Origin: Capitulum mitella
Taxonomy: Eukaryota; Arthropoda; Thecostraca; Pollicipedomorpha; Pollicipedidae
NCBI GenBank assembly: GCA_030062745.1
Contig: CP099846.1
Span: 22,806,701-22,870,700 of the forward strand
Direction: 5' to 3'
Length of the DNA stretch: 64,000 bases
A program made the position numbers and the translations under genes. Positions 62,319 to 64,000 of this stretch are shown one piece after another; the stretch's first letter is position 1; every line of letters begins with the position of its first letter. The notes beneath the pieces were generated by a model. That model made no database searches and was not told where the DNA came from. It worked only from the letters and a program-made list of their open reading frames with translations.

Positions 62319-64000
62319 ATAAGAACGGAGAGCTGAGTTCGATCTGTTGATGCGGGCTTCATTGTGGGAGTAGGTTTGCCGCTGGAACATCATTCATATA
62401 CTCTCCACATTAAATTTCGCGGGAAAAGGCGGGTACTCGCAAAATAAATATGAGGGTCGTGGCCAAGCAGCTGGTAGAAGTGTCCTACTCTCAGCCAAAG
62501 GCGGTATCTAAAAAAGGAGGTAGATGCCTTCTAAAATCAGCACCCGTCATATGGGCCGGTTTTCTAATCAAGATGGCGAAATCTTAGTCCGTCGTTTCAT
62601 CAACTCGTCAGGGTGACAATGCAATAAGCTTTATACCTCAGACTAACGCAAAACAACTCCCAGCTCGGGAACATTAACGGGAACAACAACACGGCTTGCT
62701 GGAAGCCCCATTTATCCCGAAACAACTCAAAAGCCTAGATGGATTTAGTGCTGAAAACTCTGCTTACCTGCCACAATAAGAATTTCTGGGACATATTTGG
62801 TTGTGTTTCACTGGGCGCTGTATGTAGAGGTTTCGCGACTGTACTTTTCCTTGGCCTCCCCGCTCCACAGCTGTAGCTCCCTAGCCGCAACCAGCCGTAG
62901 TCGAACCCATGGGTCCAACAGCCAGCCGTTGGCAAGCGGCGCCAGTTTTTTTTTTCAAAATCTAATTGAAAAGCATTTGTTTAGGGATAAGTTATGCTCG
63001 AATTAAAGCACTCACAGCTGTTACAACACAAAAAAATATTAAATGACGGCATCATACACCTGTTATATTTCCTACATTATCATACATGTTCTATTTTTTG
63101 TATAATCCTCTGTCAGACAATAACCGTGGCCACAGCCGCAGCCATGCTTTGCCAGATTTATGCAGCCGCCCCACCCCGCTGGCCATAGGCTACTACAGCC
63201 GGTCGCACGGCTGGCCGCCTCATCTAAACCTCTAACTGTATCAACTGGAAGCGCAGGCATTTATGAAGACTGTGCAAGGGAGAAACGTGAATATGTTGTT
63301 GTCATTGAAGTAGAGGCTGTTTTGGCTCCAATACGTTTTCATACCCGGAATCATGCAGTGCCTGCTTTGTGGACAGACCCATTCTTGTTTTGCGGGAAAG
63401 ATATTTTGGCTAAGCACCGACTAGAACGAGACACCTTTTCAGAGTCGCGATCCAAAACTTCAAGAGTATTCACCTTTGAAAAAAATGATCCGTTTTTTTG
63501 TTCAAAACTTGTTCAGTTACAGGAAAACTATTTTACACCGGGCGCAAATTGAGTTTCAAAACTCACTGACACCGTGTGCACCATTTGTCATTCGCGGTGT
63601 AACGCCACCTTTAAAAAGAATGTTTATTTTTCCACGCTAGAGTCACGAGAAGAAACGGCATGAGAATAGATTGCCTCTGACGTTTCAGCTGACCCAGAAT
63701 GTCTACACCTCAACTCACCTGTCTCCGATTGCTTCAGGCTCCTGTGTTCTTCCGTTTGAGTTGGCCGATTTTTTGCTTGGCAGCGCCTCAGATCGGCGGC
63801 ATCGGGCGGCCCGCCGCCCCCGCCCCCGCCCCCGCCCGGGAGCCATTGTCAGTCCGTCAGCCGCCGCCCGAATATGAGATATATGACGCAATCGTGCTGG
63901 CACGGCTCACGTGTTGCTTGTACGCAAACATGTTCCCCTCGGCCACGCTTTAGAGAGCGGCATTTGATGTTGGCTTCAAAGGGGCCGCGGGCGCGGGCGG
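62319..64000. other. AT-rich end of the window, no gene seen
   Basis: AT-balanced unique sequence to about 63760, then CpG-rich with (CCCCCG)n-like GCCCCCGCCCCCGCC at 63815-63835. The frame 63160-63552 (130 codons) matches nothing I know. Confidence 0.35.

Noticed and set aside
61806-62393. 195-codon Pro/Arg/Ser-rich minus-strand ORF
   Set aside because: A translation of the GGAC array; the tetranucleotide unit opens several frames at once.

Overview
The window is nuclear DNA from an animal, most likely an invertebrate. CpG is not depleted, very GC-rich stretches full of GGCCGGCC and CGG runs alternate with ordinary AT-rich stretches, and there are SINE, MITE, microsatellite and minisatellite sequences with almost no long coding sequence. 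No operon, Shine-Dalgarno or phage/plasmid signature is visible. An arthropod (for example a crustacean) would fit, but nothing here proves it.

Only one coding element is well supported, and it is short. At 17736-17811 (+), inside a CpG-rich island, an ATG in good context opens 25 codons beginning MSRRKQARPIRHLD and runs straight into a textbook splice donor (AATG|GTGAGT). MSRRKQ followed by x-[K/R]-P is the extreme N-terminal co-repressor (NuRD/RBBP4-binding) motif of C2H2 zinc-finger transcription factors: SALL, FOG/ZFPM, BCL11 and ZNF423/521. In several of these genes the first coding exon is equally short. No zinc-finger exon follows, so most of the 46 kb downstream is probably a giant first intron and the upstream 17 kb is 5' flank. 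Those two assignments are inference.

Layout: 1-7100 mixed flank without recognisable genes, with a perfect hairpin at 5497; 7101-9620 GC-rich with facing (CCG)n/(CGG)n tracts; 9621-16370 mixed, with TE-like scraps and a CCAAT/TTTATGG islet at 12655; 16371-17811 promoter island and first exon; 17818-28740 AT-richer intron with a GAATC-rich tract, a tRNA-derived SINE, a 35-bp perfect hairpin, a (GA)n tract and an adjoining eight-unit array centred on GAGCACGTGCTC; 28741-33660 GC-rich islands, a homeodomain-motif islet at 30725 and a minisatellite split by a MITE-like insertion; 33661-43470 mixed, with one unexplained 256-codon ORF; 43471-52107 further GC islands, a TTTATGG-rich islet, a second hAT MITE and two minisatellites; 52108-64000 a hAT MITE with a perfect 8-bp target duplication, long (CT)n, (CAGG)n and (GGAC)n tracts and more GC islands.

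The most noteworthy points are the hidden SNAG-type first exon, the E-box palindrome array next to a GA tract, three small inverted-repeat elements reconstructed from their ends, eight full CRE palindromes (about one expected), and the pattern of AT-rich, Hox-motif-bearing islets set in GC-rich DNA, which would suit a developmental-gene regulatory landscape. Most long ORFs in the GC-rich parts are by-products of base composition and are not annotated as genes.
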